A stretch of 45,512 nucleotides of DNA from Rhodanobacter sp. 67-28 (GCA_001898415.1 MKTU01000069.1:1-45512), one strand, 5' to 3'. Shown: positions 1-7,750, numbered from the stretch's first letter. Translations and numbers: made by a program. Notes: generated from the sequence alone by a model not told the origin.

Positions 1-1018
1 GCTCCAGCTGCTTCGGGTCGGTGAACACCACCCGCACCGGGATGCGCTGCACGATCTTGATCCAGTTGCCGGTGGCGTTCTGCGCCGGCAGCAGCGAGAA
101 CGCGCTGCCGGTGCCGATGCCCAGGCTCTCCACCTTGCCGGTGTAGCTCACCGCGCCGCCGTAGACGTCCGATTCGATCTCCACCGGCTGGCCGATGCGC
201 ATGTCGGTGAGCTGGGTCTCCTTGAAATTGGCGTCGATCCACACCTGGTGAAGCGGCACCACCGCCATCAGCGGCGTGCCGGGCTGCACGCGCTGGCCGA
301 CCTGCACCGAGCGTTTGGCCACATAGCCGTCCACCGGCGCCAGCAACTGCGTGCGCGCGTCGGCGAGGTAGGCGGCGCGCAGCTGGGCCGCCGCCACCTG
401 CACGTCCGGGTGCGAGGCGACCACGGTGTCGTCGACCAGCACCTTGCTGGTCTGGTACTGCTGCTGCGCCGTGATGAGGGCGTTCTGCGCGGTGGTCAGC
501 GCGTCGCGGGCATGCGCCAGTTCCTCGGTCGAGATCGCGCCGGACTTGGCCAGCGCCACGCGCCGCTCGTAGTCGGAGCGCGCCTTCGCCACCGCCGTCT
601 GGCTGGCGGCGACGTCGGCGTGTGCGCCGCTGACGCTGGAGTAAAGGCCGCGCACCTTGCGCACGGTCAGCGCCAGGTTGGCCTTCGCCTCGGCCAGGGC
701 CACGTCGGCATCGCTGGGATCGAGTTTCACCAGCACGTCGCCGGCGTGCACCAGGTTGCCGTCGTCGGCGCCGATGCTGACCACGGTGCCGGGCACCTGC
801 GGGGTGATCTGCACCACGTTGCCGTTGACGTAGGCGTCGTCGGTGCTCTCGTACCAACGGCCTTCGAGGAAGTACCAGAGGCCCCAGCCAATGGCGGCGA
901 GCAGCACTACCACGCCGAGCGCGCGCAGCAGCGCGCCGCGGGATTTCTTCGGCGCCGGCAGCGGCGGCCTGGACTCGGCCTTGCTCTCGTTCGAGTCGGA
1001 TGAGGGTTGAGCAGACAT
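1..1018 (-). CDS. emrA: EmrA/HlyD-family efflux periplasmic adaptor (3' end outside window)
   Basis: Membrane fusion protein that would link an inner-membrane drug exporter to the outer membrane factor encoded just upstream. I read about 339 codons from the ATG at 1018 and the frame is still open at base 1. A short cytoplasmic tail is followed by one membrane helix (about residues 28-50), then the EmrA-type sequence YESTDDAYVNGNVVQITPQV, a long alanine-rich coiled-coil hairpin, and the second biotinyl-lipoyl half around LAPVDGYVAKRSVQVGQ. The last readable part is the beta-barrel domain (VRVVFTDPKQLE). The start lies 10 bp after the outer membrane factor stop, so they share a transcript. An EmrB-type MFS pump is expected just outside the window. 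The family call is firm; the substrate is unknown. Confidence 0.93.
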   Translation of the reverse strand, partial: MSAQPSSDSNESKAESRPPLPAPKKSRGALLRALGVVVLLAAIGWGLWYFLEGRWYESTDDAYVNGNVVQITPQVPGTVVSIGADDGNLVHAGDVLVKLDPSDADVALAEAKANLALTVRKVRGLYSSVSGAHADVAASQTAVAKARSDYERRVALAKSGAISTEELAHARDALTTAQNALITAQQQYQTSKVLVDDTVVASHPDVQVAAAQLRAAYLADARTQLLAPVDGYVAKRSVQVGQRVQPGTPLMAVVPLHQVWIDANFKETQLTDMRIGQPVEIESDVYGGAVSYTGKVESLGIGTGSAFSLLPAQNATGNWIKIVQRIPVRVVFTDPKQLE

Positions 1019-1028
1019 GGGGGAAGCC

Positions 1029-2555
1029 TCAGCGATGCGCAAAAGTGGAAGATGACGGTGCCGGCGCGCCGGCCTGCGGCGGGTAGCCGTCGCGGGGTGC
1101 CTGATCCTGCGGGCGGTATCCACCGCGGGGTGCTTGACTCTGGGGGCGGTATCCACCGCCCAAGGCCTGGATCAACTGGATCGAACGGTCGACCTGTTGC
1201 GCCTGCAGCGCGGCCACGCCGCGGTCGGCGGCCAGCAGCTGCTGGCGCACGCTGAGCGCTTCCAGGTAGCTGCCGACGCCGGCCTGGTAACGCTGCAGCG
1301 CGAGATCCCACGCCTGCCGCGCGGCGGCCTGCGCGCGCTGCTGGGCAGCGAGCTGCCGTTGCAGCGATTGCGTCGCCGAGACGTCGTCGGCAACCTCGTT
1401 CACCGCGCCGACCAGGGTCTGGTTGTACTGCGCCACGGCCAGGTCGTACTGGGCGTCCTTGGCCGAAAGGTTGGCGCGCAGCCGGCCGCCGTCGAAGATC
1501 GGCAGGCTCAGCGAGGGGCCGAGCTGGTAGAAGCGCGCCGGCAGGGTGAACGGGTTGCCGCCGCCGAGCCGGAGCACGCCGGCCATCGCGCCGATGCTGA
1601 TGTTGGGCAGGAACTCGGTCTTGGCCGCCTTGATGTCCTTGCCCGCGGCCTCGACCCGCCAGCGCGCGGCGACCAGGTCGGCGCGATGGCCGATCAGTTC
1701 CAGCGGCAGATTCTCCGGCACCGCCAGCTCGGCCGGCGCCAGCACCTGTGGACGGGTGATTTCGTCGCCGCGATCCGGGCCCTTGCCGAGCAGCACGGAC
1801 AGCGCGGAGCGCGCAGCATCCACCGCGCGATCGGCCAGCGCGGCTGCCTGCTCATCCGTGGCCACTTCGGCCTCGGCCTGCTTCAGCACGATGCGGTTGT
1901 CGATGCCGGCGGCCACGCGCTGCGCGGTGAGCTGCTGCGACTGTTGCGCGCGTTTCAGCTCGCCGGCGGCCAGGTCCTGCTGGGCGAAGGCATAACCGAG
2001 TTGCGCATAGGCGCGGGCCACGTTGCCGGACAGTTCGATGCGCGCGGCGCGGGCCTCGACCTCGGCGGCACGCGACGCGCCCAGCGCGGCTTCCCACGCG
2101 GCGCGCTTGCCGCCCCACAGATCCAGGCCCCACTTGAAGCTGGCGTAGGCGTAGCTGGCCAGGTTGAAGTGGCCGCCGCCGGCATCGGCGGGCATCACCG
2201 TGGTCGGGATGCGCGCGCCGGAAACGCTGGCCCCGGCATTCACGCTGGGGCGGCGCGCGGTGTCGGCCAGGCCGGCGGCCGCCTGCGCCGCGCGGGCGCG
2301 CGCATCGGCCACGGCCAGGCCGGGGTTGTCGGCCAGCGCTTCGCGGATCAGCCGGTCGAGCTGCGGGTCGCCCAGTGCGCTCCACCAGTCGCTTTCGGGC
2401 CAGGCGGCCGCGATGTCGTTCGCGCCGAGATGGTGCGCGGCTTTCAGCGAGGCGGGGTCGAGCGGCGCGCCGTTCGGATGCAGGCCGCCGCTGCTGGCGC
2501 AGGCGGCCAGCGCGAGGGTCAGGGCGGTGGCAGCCGCAAGGTGATGCAGACGCAT
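1029..2555 (-). CDS. NodT/TolC-type outer membrane efflux lipoprotein
   Basis: Outer membrane channel of a tripartite efflux system, 508 aa. The ATG at 2555 is chosen because it starts directly on a lipoprotein signal peptide (MRLHHLAAATALTLALAACAS), with the lipobox LAAC giving a lipidated Cys near residue 19; the open frame upstream of it has no signal features. Two OEP repeats follow, with typical phrases WWSALGDPQLDRLIREAL, ARAYAQLGYAFAQQ and SLPIFDGGRLRANL. The start is 25 bp after the marR stop and the adaptor follows 10 bp downstream. The C-terminus is odd: a tail built of an 11-residue repeat (GGYRPQSQAPR, GGYRPQDQAPR, DGYPPQAGAP) follows the OEP domain. Confidence 0.92.
   Translation of the reverse strand: MRLHHLAAATALTLALAACASSGGLHPNGAPLDPASLKAAHHLGANDIAAAWPESDWWSALGDPQLDRLIREALADNPGLAVADARARAAQAAAGLADTARRPSVNAGASVSGARIPTTVMPADAGGGHFNLASYAYASFKWGLDLWGGKRAAWEAALGASRAAEVEARAARIELSGNVARAYAQLGYAFAQQDLAAGELKRAQQSQQLTAQRVAAGIDNRIVLKQAEAEVATDEQAAALADRAVDAARSALSVLLGKGPDRGDEITRPQVLAPAELAVPENLPLELIGHRADLVAARWRVEAAGKDIKAAKTEFLPNISIGAMAGVLRLGGGNPFTLPARFYQLGPSLSLPIFDGGRLRANLSAKDAQYDLAVAQYNQTLVGAVNEVADDVSATQSLQRQLAAQQRAQAAARQAWDLALQRYQAGVGSYLEALSVRQQLLAADRGVAALQAQQVDRSIQLIQALGGGYRPQSQAPRGGYRPQDQAPRDGYPPQAGAPAPSSSTFAHR
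1082..1160. repeat. 33-bp tandem repeat, about 2.4 copies, inside the outer membrane factor gene
   Basis: Units begin at 1082, 1115 and 1148 (GGTAGCC, GGTATCC, GGTATCC), exactly 33 bp apart, the third being partial. The period is 11 codons, so a gain or loss of a unit keeps the frame. It encodes the Gly/Pro/Gln-rich C-terminal tail of the outer membrane factor. Confidence 0.8.
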
Positions 2556-2580
2556 ACGTGGGGGGCTCCGAGGGGGAGGG

Positions 2581-3039
2581 TCAATTCTTGTCGCGAAGGG
2601 CGTGCAGCACGCGCTCCAGGTAGTCGTGCAACCGGGCCTGTTCGGCCTCGTCCAGCGAGCGCTGGGCGGCATTCAGCACGCGTTCGTTGCAGTCGGTCAG
2701 CTGCTGCCAGATCGCCTGGCCCGAGTCGGTCAGCTCGATCCGCAACGCGCGGCGATCCTGTTCATGCGGGCAGCGGCGCAGGTAGCCCTTGCGTTCGAGC
2801 TGGTCGAGCTGGCGGGTCATCGCGCCGCCGTCCAGTTCGACCGAGCGGGCCAGCTCGCTGGCCGACATCGGGCCGAGCCTCGCCAACCGCTTGAGGATCA
2901 GGAACTGGGTGAAGCGCAGGTTCACGTTCTGCGCGGCCAGCTCGGCTTCCATCGCCCGCACGATCTCCGCGCGCACCAGCCCGAGCAGGATGCCCAGGCT
3001 TTCTTTCGGGGTGGCAAAGGCGAGCGACTCGGTATTCAT
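2581..3039 (-). CDS. MarR-family transcriptional repressor
   Basis: Winged-helix MarR regulator, 152 aa from the ATG at 3039, probably repressing its own efflux operon. Visible elements are the helix-turn-helix (MSASELARSVELDGGAMTRQ), the wing with the family-typical acidic/basic stretch (RCPHEQDRRALRIELTDSG), and N- and C-terminal helices for dimerisation. The frame can be extended to a TTG at 3075, but that codon lies inside the -35 box and operator, so ATG 3039 is preferred. The predicted -10 box ends only a few bases before this ATG, so the mRNA may be leaderless. It is the first gene of a marR-outer membrane factor-emrA series, the usual layout for MarR/EmrR-controlled drug efflux. Confidence 0.93.
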   Translation of the reverse strand: MNTESLAFATPKESLGILLGLVRAEIVRAMEAELAAQNVNLRFTQFLILKRLARLGPMSASELARSVELDGGAMTRQLDQLERKGYLRRCPHEQDRRALRIELTDSGQAIWQQLTDCNERVLNAAQRSLDEAEQARLHDYLERVLHALRDKN

Positions 3040-3043
3040 GGCC

Positions 3044-3075
3044 GCGCATTCTATTGCCTCAAGTATATTTGTCAA
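3044..3075 (-). promoter_or_regulatory. Predicted promoter of the marR efflux operon
   Basis: On the minus strand a perfect TTGACA (complement of 3070-3075) is followed after 16 bp by TAGAAT, which matches the -10 consensus at 5 of 6 positions. Transcription would start at or within a few bases of the marR ATG (3039). The -35 box lies inside the palindromic operator, the expected geometry for repression by occlusion. Confidence 0.65.
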
Positions 3076-3110
3076 GGCAAATATGTGCTGGAATGCTTTT
3101 GCCTTGGCAA
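3054..3110. promoter_or_regulatory. MarR-type operator cluster
   Basis: A perfect inverted repeat has 7-bp arms ATATTTG (3065-3071) and CAAATAT (3078-3084) around TCAAGG. A second palindrome, TTGCC-TT-GGCAA, lies at 3099-3110. The half-site TTGCCTTG occurs at 3099-3106 and, reversed, at 3073-3080; a degenerate copy (TTGCCTCA) starts at 3054. The AT-rich arms stand out in a GC-rich neighbourhood. The size and position, overlapping the marR promoter, fit a MarR autoregulatory site. Confidence 0.6.
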
Positions 3111-3114
3111 GATG

Positions 3115-3369
3115 TCAGGCGGCACGCACCCGCTGGGCCTGCAGCTCGTCGCGCACCAGCGCGTGCAGCGCCGGATCGCGGAGGGTGAACAGTTCGAATA
3201 CGCCCAGCGCCTGCAGGATCGGCAGTTGTGCCAGCAGGCGCGGTTCGGCTTCGCGGCGCACCGATTCCGGGGTGGCCGGATCCAGCATCAACTGGGCATG
3301 GATCACGAAATCGGTGAGCGCATCGATGCGTGGGGCATGGACGGGGGTGGGGACGGGGAGTAACGACAT
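3115..3369 (-). CDS. Small conserved-looking protein of unknown function
   Basis: An 84-aa reading frame beginning MSLLPVPTPVHAPRIDALTD. The ATG at 3369 is preceded by a good Shine-Dalgarno (AGGAGA, 6 bp spacing), the best reason to call it real. The protein appears soluble and mainly helical, with no signal peptide or cysteine motif. It ends 4 bp before the TTGCC/GGCAA palindrome and 75 bp before marR on the same strand, so it could be read into the efflux operon. Upstream and divergent is the XRE/MmyB regulator gene. I do not recognise the family. Confidence 0.6.
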   Translation of the reverse strand: MSLLPVPTPVHAPRIDALTDFVIHAQLMLDPATPESVRREAEPRLLAQLPILQALGVFELFTLRDPALHALVRDELQAQRVRAA

Positions 3370-3611
3370 GTCGATCTCCTGCATGGGTTGGCACAAGGAC
3401 GTCGGCGGGTGCCGCGTCGTGACAGGCTGCAAGACAGCGCGGCGGGCGTGGCGGCTGGGAGGTGCGCCGCGGACGGGCGTGACCGCATCGCCGGCGTCAC
3501 GGTCACGTGTGGGCACATGACTTGGGGGACAGGCGACATTAGGTCGCTGCGACGTAGCATGGGAAGGCAGTCCCCACTGCTGGTACTCCCACTACCCGTT
3601 CCGGATCGCCC

Positions 3612-4472
3612 ATGAAAGCATCCATGCAACGCACCGAGCTGAAGGCCTTCCTGCGCACGCGGCGTGCCGCGCTCACGCCCGAGGCGGCGGGTCTGCCGCG
3701 GGGTTCGCGCCGGCTGACGCCGGGACTGCGCCGCGAGGAAGTGGCGGCGCTGGCCGAGGTCGGCGTCACCTGGTACACGTGGCTGGAGCAGGGCCGTGCA
3801 ATCAACGTATCGGCGGCGGCGCTGACCCGGATCGCCCGCGCGCTGTCGCTGTCGCCGACCGACGAGGCCTACCTGTTCGCCCTGATGGGGCTGTCGCGCA
3901 CCGACGTGCCGGAACATCACTTCAGCCTGCCGCCGGTGATGCACGAGGTGCTGCGGATGTACCAGGCGCCGGCCTTCGTGCTGGACACGGTGTTCAACGT
4001 GCTGGCCTGGAACCGCATGGCCGAGTGCCTGTACGACTTCGGCGAGTTCGACGGCCCGTTCGCCGACAACCACCTGTGGAACGCGTTCATGAATCCGGCG
4101 CGGCGGCGGCTGTATCCGGATTTCGAGAACGGCGCGCTGAACCTGCTCGGCATGTTCCGCATGAACCAGGCGGCGCATCCGGAAGACCCGCGCTTCGCCC
4201 GGCTGACCGAGGCGCTGGCCGAGGCCAGCACGGAGTTCGTCGAACTCTGGCAGCGCTGCCACACCGCGCCGCTGAGCGCGATCGTGGTGCCGTTCTTCCA
4301 TCGCGAGTTCGGCGACCTCAGCATCCATTCGATGCGCCTGCCGATCCGCGACAGCGACCACGTCGATCGCGCCACCGCGTTCTTCTTCGCGCCGGCGAAT
4401 GCCGAGACCGCGGCGAGCTTCGCGCGCGTCGCCCGGCGCCTCGCGGCGGAGCAGGCCGCGCAATCGGCGTGA
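3612..4472 (+). CDS. XRE-family regulator with MmyB-like ligand-binding domain
   Basis: A DNA-binding regulator of 286 aa. Residues about 1-85 form a helix-turn-helix of the MmyB group: LKAFLRTRRAAL, then RRLTPGLRREEVAALAEVGV and TWYTWLEQG, the signature of this family. The rest is the PAS-like MmyB ligand-binding domain (VLDTVFNVLAWNRMAECLYD, NLLGMFRMNQAAHPEDPRFA), which in a homologue binds a fatty acid. Starts at 3612 or 3624 are both possible; neither has a strong ribosome site. It is divergent from the small unknown gene at 3115-3369 and 65 bp ahead of the metallo-hydrolase. Its targets are unknown; family members often control an adjacent oxidoreductase gene. Confidence 0.92.
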   Translation: MKASMQRTELKAFLRTRRAALTPEAAGLPRGSRRLTPGLRREEVAALAEVGVTWYTWLEQGRAINVSAAALTRIARALSLSPTDEAYLFALMGLSRTDVPEHHFSLPPVMHEVLRMYQAPAFVLDTVFNVLAWNRMAECLYDFGEFDGPFADNHLWNAFMNPARRRLYPDFENGALNLLGMFRMNQAAHPEDPRFARLTEALAEASTEFVELWQRCHTAPLSAIVVPFFHREFGDLSIHSMRLPIRDSDHVDRATAFFFAPANAETAASFARVARRLAAEQAAQSA

Positions 4473-4496
4473 TGCGGCGACCGTTGCCGCAGGGGC

Positions 4497-4502
4497 CATA
4501 AT
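4497..4502 (+). promoter_or_regulatory. Candidate -10 box for the metallo-hydrolase gene
   Basis: CATAAT (5 of 6 to consensus) lies in the 65-bp gap after the regulator gene, 35 bp before the start at 4538. No convincing -35 box is seen, so this is a weak call. Confidence 0.35.
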
Positions 4503-4537
4503 CTCCGCGATCCCGATTTCACCGCGAGGAGACGGAC

Positions 4538-5404
4538 ATGCCAAGCCCCGACGTGCGGGCGTTCTTCGACCAGGCCAGCCATACCTTCAGCTACGTGGCC
4601 TGGGACCCGGCCACCCGAAGGGCCGCCGTGCTCGATGCGGTGCTCGATTACGAGGCGGCCTCCGGGCGCACCGGCCACGCCGCCGCCGATGCCGTCATTG
4701 CGTTCGTGCGCGCCGAGGGACTGACGCTCGACTGGGTGATCGACACCCACGTGCATGCCGACCACCTGTCGGCGGCGTCCTACGTGCAAGCGCGGCTGGG
4801 CGGCAAGCTGGCGATCGGCGAGCACATCCGCGAGGTGCAGGATACGTTCGGCGCGCTGTTCAACGCCGGCGACGGGTTCGCCCGCGACGGCAGCCAGTTC
4901 GACCACCTGTTCACCGATGGCGAGCGCTATCGGGTAGGCGGGATCGAGGCGCAGGCGATCCACACGCCGGGGCACACGCCGGCGTGCATGACCCACCTGA
5001 TCGGCGACGCGGCGTTTGTCGGCGACACGCTGTTCATGCCCGACTACGGCACCGCACGCTGCGACTTCCCCGGCGGCGACGCGGCTACGCTGTACCGCTC
5101 GATCCGGCGCATCTTCGCGCTGCCGGAGGCCACCCGGATCTTCCTGTGCCACGACTACAAGGCCCCCGGCCGCGACGAGTTCGCGCACCAGACCACGGTG
5201 GCGGCCGAACGCCAGGGCAACATCCACGTGCATGACGGCATCGGCGAGGAGGAGTTCGTCGCCATGCGCCGCGCGCGCGATGCCACGCTGAAGGTGCCGC
5301 AACTGCTGCTGCCGGCGGTGCAGGTGAACATGCGCGCCGGCCAGTTGCCGCCGGCCGAGGACAATGGCGTGCGCTATCTGAAAATCCCGCTGGACGCGCT
5401 GTAG
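4538..5404 (+). CDS. Metallo-beta-lactamase-fold hydrolase, persulfide dioxygenase/Blh type
   Basis: A 288-aa enzyme of the ETHE1/Blh branch of the metallo-beta-lactamase superfamily, expected to oxidise glutathione persulfide or a related sulfane sulfur species in the cytoplasm. The metal-binding motif THVHADH places His71, His73, Asp75 and His76; a third metal ligand lies in HTPGHTPACM (His142 or His146), the bridging Asp in GDTLFMPDYG, and a further His in FLCHDYKA. PDYGTARCDFPGG is typical of this subfamily. GAGGAGA precedes the ATG by a good spacing. The DUF442 gene follows after 28 bp; in several alpha- and gammaproteobacteria these two domains are one fused protein (Blh). Sulfur function is inferred from family and neighbour. 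Confidence 0.9.
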   Translation: MPSPDVRAFFDQASHTFSYVAWDPATRRAAVLDAVLDYEAASGRTGHAAADAVIAFVRAEGLTLDWVIDTHVHADHLSAASYVQARLGGKLAIGEHIREVQDTFGALFNAGDGFARDGSQFDHLFTDGERYRVGGIEAQAIHTPGHTPACMTHLIGDAAFVGDTLFMPDYGTARCDFPGGDAATLYRSIRRIFALPEATRIFLCHDYKAPGRDEFAHQTTVAAERQGNIHVHDGIGEEEFVAMRRARDATLKVPQLLLPAVQVNMRAGQLPPAEDNGVRYLKIPLDAL

Positions 5405-5432
5405 GCGTCCATCCCTTCCTACGGAGCATTGC

Positions 5433-5837
5433 ATGCAGATCCATCCGCTTGCCGGTGCGCTGAGCGTCAGCGCGCAAATCGACGTCGACGACATCGCGGA
5501 ACTCGCCGCGCAGGGTTTTCGCGGCATCGTCAACAACCGCCCCGACGGCGAGGAACCCGGCCAGCCGGACAATGCCACGCTGGAATCGGCGGCGCGTACC
5601 GCCGGCCTGGCCTGGCGGCATATCCCGGTGGCGGGCATGCCGTTCGCACCCGCGACCTTGCAGGAGTTCGGCGCGGCGCTGGAAGAACTGCCCGGCCCGC
5701 TGCTGGCGTTCTGCCGCAGCGGCACGCGCAGCAGCGCGCTGTGGGCGATGCAGGCGCCGGGCACGGCCGACGAGATCCTGGCCACGGCGCGCGCGGCGGG
5801 CTACGACCTGTCGATGCTGCGGCCGTGGCTGGGCTGA
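5433..5837 (+). CDS. DUF442/TIGR01244-family phosphatase- or sulfurtransferase-like protein
   Basis: A 134-aa protein with a dual-specificity-phosphatase-like fold, the N-terminal domain of Blh fusion proteins. The active-site loop CRSGTRSS is intact, with Cys94 as the likely nucleophile and Arg in the P-loop. The N-terminal strand SAQIDVDDIAELAAQGFR and INNRPDGE-like phrase (VNNRPDGEEPGQP) are family hallmarks. It starts 28 bp after the persulfide-dioxygenase-like gene, with GGAGC upstream of the ATG, so they are very likely co-transcribed. Sulfane-sulfur transfer to the upstream enzyme is the most economical role, but phosphatase chemistry cannot be excluded. Confidence 0.88.
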   Translation: MQIHPLAGALSVSAQIDVDDIAELAAQGFRGIVNNRPDGEEPGQPDNATLESAARTAGLAWRHIPVAGMPFAPATLQEFGAALEELPGPLLAFCRSGTRSSALWAMQAPGTADEILATARAAGYDLSMLRPWLG

Positions 5838-5867
5838 CGCCTTGAGGCGCCGCCGCGCGCGGCGCGA

Positions 5868-5895
5868 CTGACTCGCGTGCCGCTTGCGGCACAAT
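5868..5895 (+). promoter_or_regulatory. Candidate promoter for the DMT transporter
   Basis: CTGACT and CACAAT (4 of 6 each) are spaced by 16 bp and sit 28 bp before the start codon, upstream of a GGGAGG ribosome site. The stretch also has the hairpin-forming GTGCCGC-TT-GCGGCAC (5877-5892). Confidence 0.35.
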
Positions 5896-5922
5896 GCGCG
5901 CTGTTTGTCGCGGGAGGGTCGG

Positions 5923-6780
5923 ATGTTCTTCGTGCTGTTGAGCGTGTTGTGCAGCGTGGCGGTGTCGGTGCTGCTGAAGCTGGCGCGGCGCTGGCGCATC
6001 GACGTGGGCCAGGCGATCGCCTGGAACTACGTGGCCACCAGCGCGCTCACCGCGCTGCTGCTGCAGCCGTCGCCGGCGAGCCTGCGCGGCGGCGAGGTGC
6101 CGTGGCTGGCACTGGTTGCGCTGGGCGTCCTGCTGCCCACGATCTTCCTCGCGCTGGCCGCGGCGGTGCGCCACGCCGGCATCGTGCGCAGCGACGCGGC
6201 GCAGCGGCTGTCGCTGCTGCTTTCCCTGCTGGCCGCGTTCGTGCTGTTCGGCGAGCAACTCTCCGCGTTCAAGCTCGGCGGCATCGCGCTGGGCCTGCTT
6301 GCCCTGCTGGGCATGGTCTGGCGCAGCGAACGCTCGCCGGCCGATCCCGGCGCGGCCGGCTGGCTGTATCCGCTGCTGGTGTTCGCCGGCTTCGGCGTGA
6401 TCGACATCCTGTTCAAGCGCGTGGCCCTCGCCGGCGTGGCGCTGGGTACCTCGCTGCAGGCGATGTTCGCGCTCGCCCTGCTGGTCGCCTTCGCCATGCA
6501 GTTGTGGCGGCGCGCCCGCGGCACCACCCGTTTCACCGCCCGCAGCGCGGCGGCCGGCCTGCTGCTGGGGCTGGCCAACTTCGGCAACATCCTGTTCTAC
6601 CTGCGCGGCCACCGCGCCTTGCCCGACCACCCGGCGCTGGTCTTCGCCAGCATGAACATCGGCGTGGTGGCACTGGGCGCGCTGGTCGGCCTGCTGCTGT
6701 TCCGCGAGCGTCTCAGCCGGCTCAACCTGGCCGGCGTGGCGCTGGCGGCGCTGGCGATCGGGGTGCTGGCGCGCGGTTGA
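5923..6780 (+). CDS. DMT/EamA-superfamily inner-membrane transporter
   Basis: A 285-aa integral membrane protein with about ten hydrophobic helices, in the two-times-five arrangement of the drug/metabolite transporter superfamily. It opens with MFFVLLSVLCSVAVSVLLKL; the middle contains LSLLLSLLAAFVLFGEQLSA and the second repeat ends with MNIGVVALGALVGLLLFRER, each followed by a family-typical FGE/FRE turn. The ATG at 5923 follows GGGAGG by a proper spacing; the in-frame upstream start lacks one. The DUF442 gene ends 85 bp before it on the same strand; the LysR gene after it is convergent. The substrate cannot be read from sequence. Confidence 0.88.
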   Translation: MFFVLLSVLCSVAVSVLLKLARRWRIDVGQAIAWNYVATSALTALLLQPSPASLRGGEVPWLALVALGVLLPTIFLALAAAVRHAGIVRSDAAQRLSLLLSLLAAFVLFGEQLSAFKLGGIALGLLALLGMVWRSERSPADPGAAGWLYPLLVFAGFGVIDILFKRVALAGVALGTSLQAMFALALLVAFAMQLWRRARGTTRFTARSAAAGLLLGLANFGNILFYLRGHRALPDHPALVFASMNIGVVALGALVGLLLFRERLSRLNLAGVALAALAIGVLARG

Positions 6781-6847
6781 CGGGTCGCCTGCCTGTCGAC
6801 TTTGCCTATCGGCCGGCCACCGGGTCGGCCGGATCATCGACGCCGCT

Positions 6848-7750
6848 TCATCTCGCGCTCGCGAGTCGGGCGAACGCACCCGGTGAGGCGTTTTCGAAGC
6901 GGTCCAGCAGCAGTTTCACGAAGGCGGCCACGCGGGCGCTCAGGTGGCGATGCGAGGGATACAGTGCCCAGACTTCGACCGGACGTCCGGCGAGCACGCC
7001 CCAGTCGAGCAGCCGGCCCGCATCGATGTCGGCCTGCACCAGCGAGCGCGGCATCGCGGCGGCGCCCACGCCGGCGAGCACCGCATCGTGGATCATCGCC
7101 ATCGACGACAGACGCAGCACCGTATGCGTGGCGATGCGGCGCACGCTGCGTGCGCGACTGAGCTGCCAGGTCGCATCGGGCGGCGTGCGCGACAACGTGA
7201 TCGCGGGCACCACGGCGTCACTTCTTCCCGCTGGCCGCAGCAGTGACGGCGTGGCCACGACCACCATCACGTCGCGCAGGAAGCAGCGGCCGGCCAGGTC
7301 GGTCGAGGGGTCGGGGTTGGCGCGGATGATCAGGTCGAAATCGTCATCCACCGGATCGACGAAGCGATCCTCGGTGACCACTTCCAGCTGCACCTGGGGG
7401 TAGGCGAGCGCGTAGTCCGCGGCGATGCGGCCAAGGCCGCGCTGGCCGAACAGCACCGGCGCGCTGATGCGCAGGCGGCCGCGTGGCGTGCCGATGCTCC
7501 CGCGCAACGCCTCGCCCACTTCGTCGATGTGTTCCAGCAGCGACTGCGTCCGTTCCTGCAGCTCGCGTCCCTCCGGCGTCAGCCGGAGCGTGTGGCCGCC
7601 GCGCTCGAACAGGCGAACGCCCAGCGCATCCTCCAGCTGGCGTACCCGTCGCGACAGCGTGGCCTTGGGTCGGCCGGAGGCCCGGGCGGCGCGGCCGAAG
7701 CCGCCGTGTCGCGCCACGTCGTTGAAATCGGCCAAGGCGAGCAGATCCAC
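6848..7750 (-). CDS. LysR-family transcriptional regulator
   Basis: A 300-aa regulator with the N-terminal winged helix (ADFNDVARHGGFGRAARASG, then PKATLSRRVRQLEDALGVRL) and a C-terminal LysR substrate-binding domain (RGRLRISAPVLFGQRGLGRI; FDLIIRANP). The start is GTG at 7750; no ATG is available in this frame. It resembles the DSF-like LysR group that acts on a divergent oxidoreductase or NmrA-type gene. The divergent neighbour, 101 bp away, encodes an NmrA-like NAD(P)-binding protein, the natural target. The 101-bp spacer should hold the binding site, but I could not identify a convincing T-N11-A box. Confidence 0.93.
   Translation of the reverse strand: MDLLALADFNDVARHGGFGRAARASGRPKATLSRRVRQLEDALGVRLFERGGHTLRLTPEGRELQERTQSLLEHIDEVGEALRGSIGTPRGRLRISAPVLFGQRGLGRIAADYALAYPQVQLEVVTEDRFVDPVDDDFDLIIRANPDPSTDLAGRCFLRDVMVVVATPSLLRPAGRSDAVVPAITLSRTPPDATWQLSRARSVRRIATHTVLRLSSMAMIHDAVLAGVGAAAMPRSLVQADIDAGRLLDWGVLAGRPVEVWALYPSHRHLSARVAAFVKLLLDRFENASPGAFARLASAR

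Noticed and set aside
3040-3075. A TTG start giving marR 12 extra residues
   Set aside because: The codon is part of the TTGACA -35 box and the operator, so it would not be on the mRNA from the predicted promoter.
3543-3553. Small palindrome GTCGCTGCGAC before the XRE/MmyB gene
   Set aside because: Five-base arms of this composition are common by chance in GC-rich sequence; there is no second site to support an operator.
6800-6840. CCGGCC/GGCCGG repeat between the DMT transporter and LysR genes as a terminator
   Set aside because: The arms are short, self-complementary and lack a T-run; the evidence is too weak to annotate.
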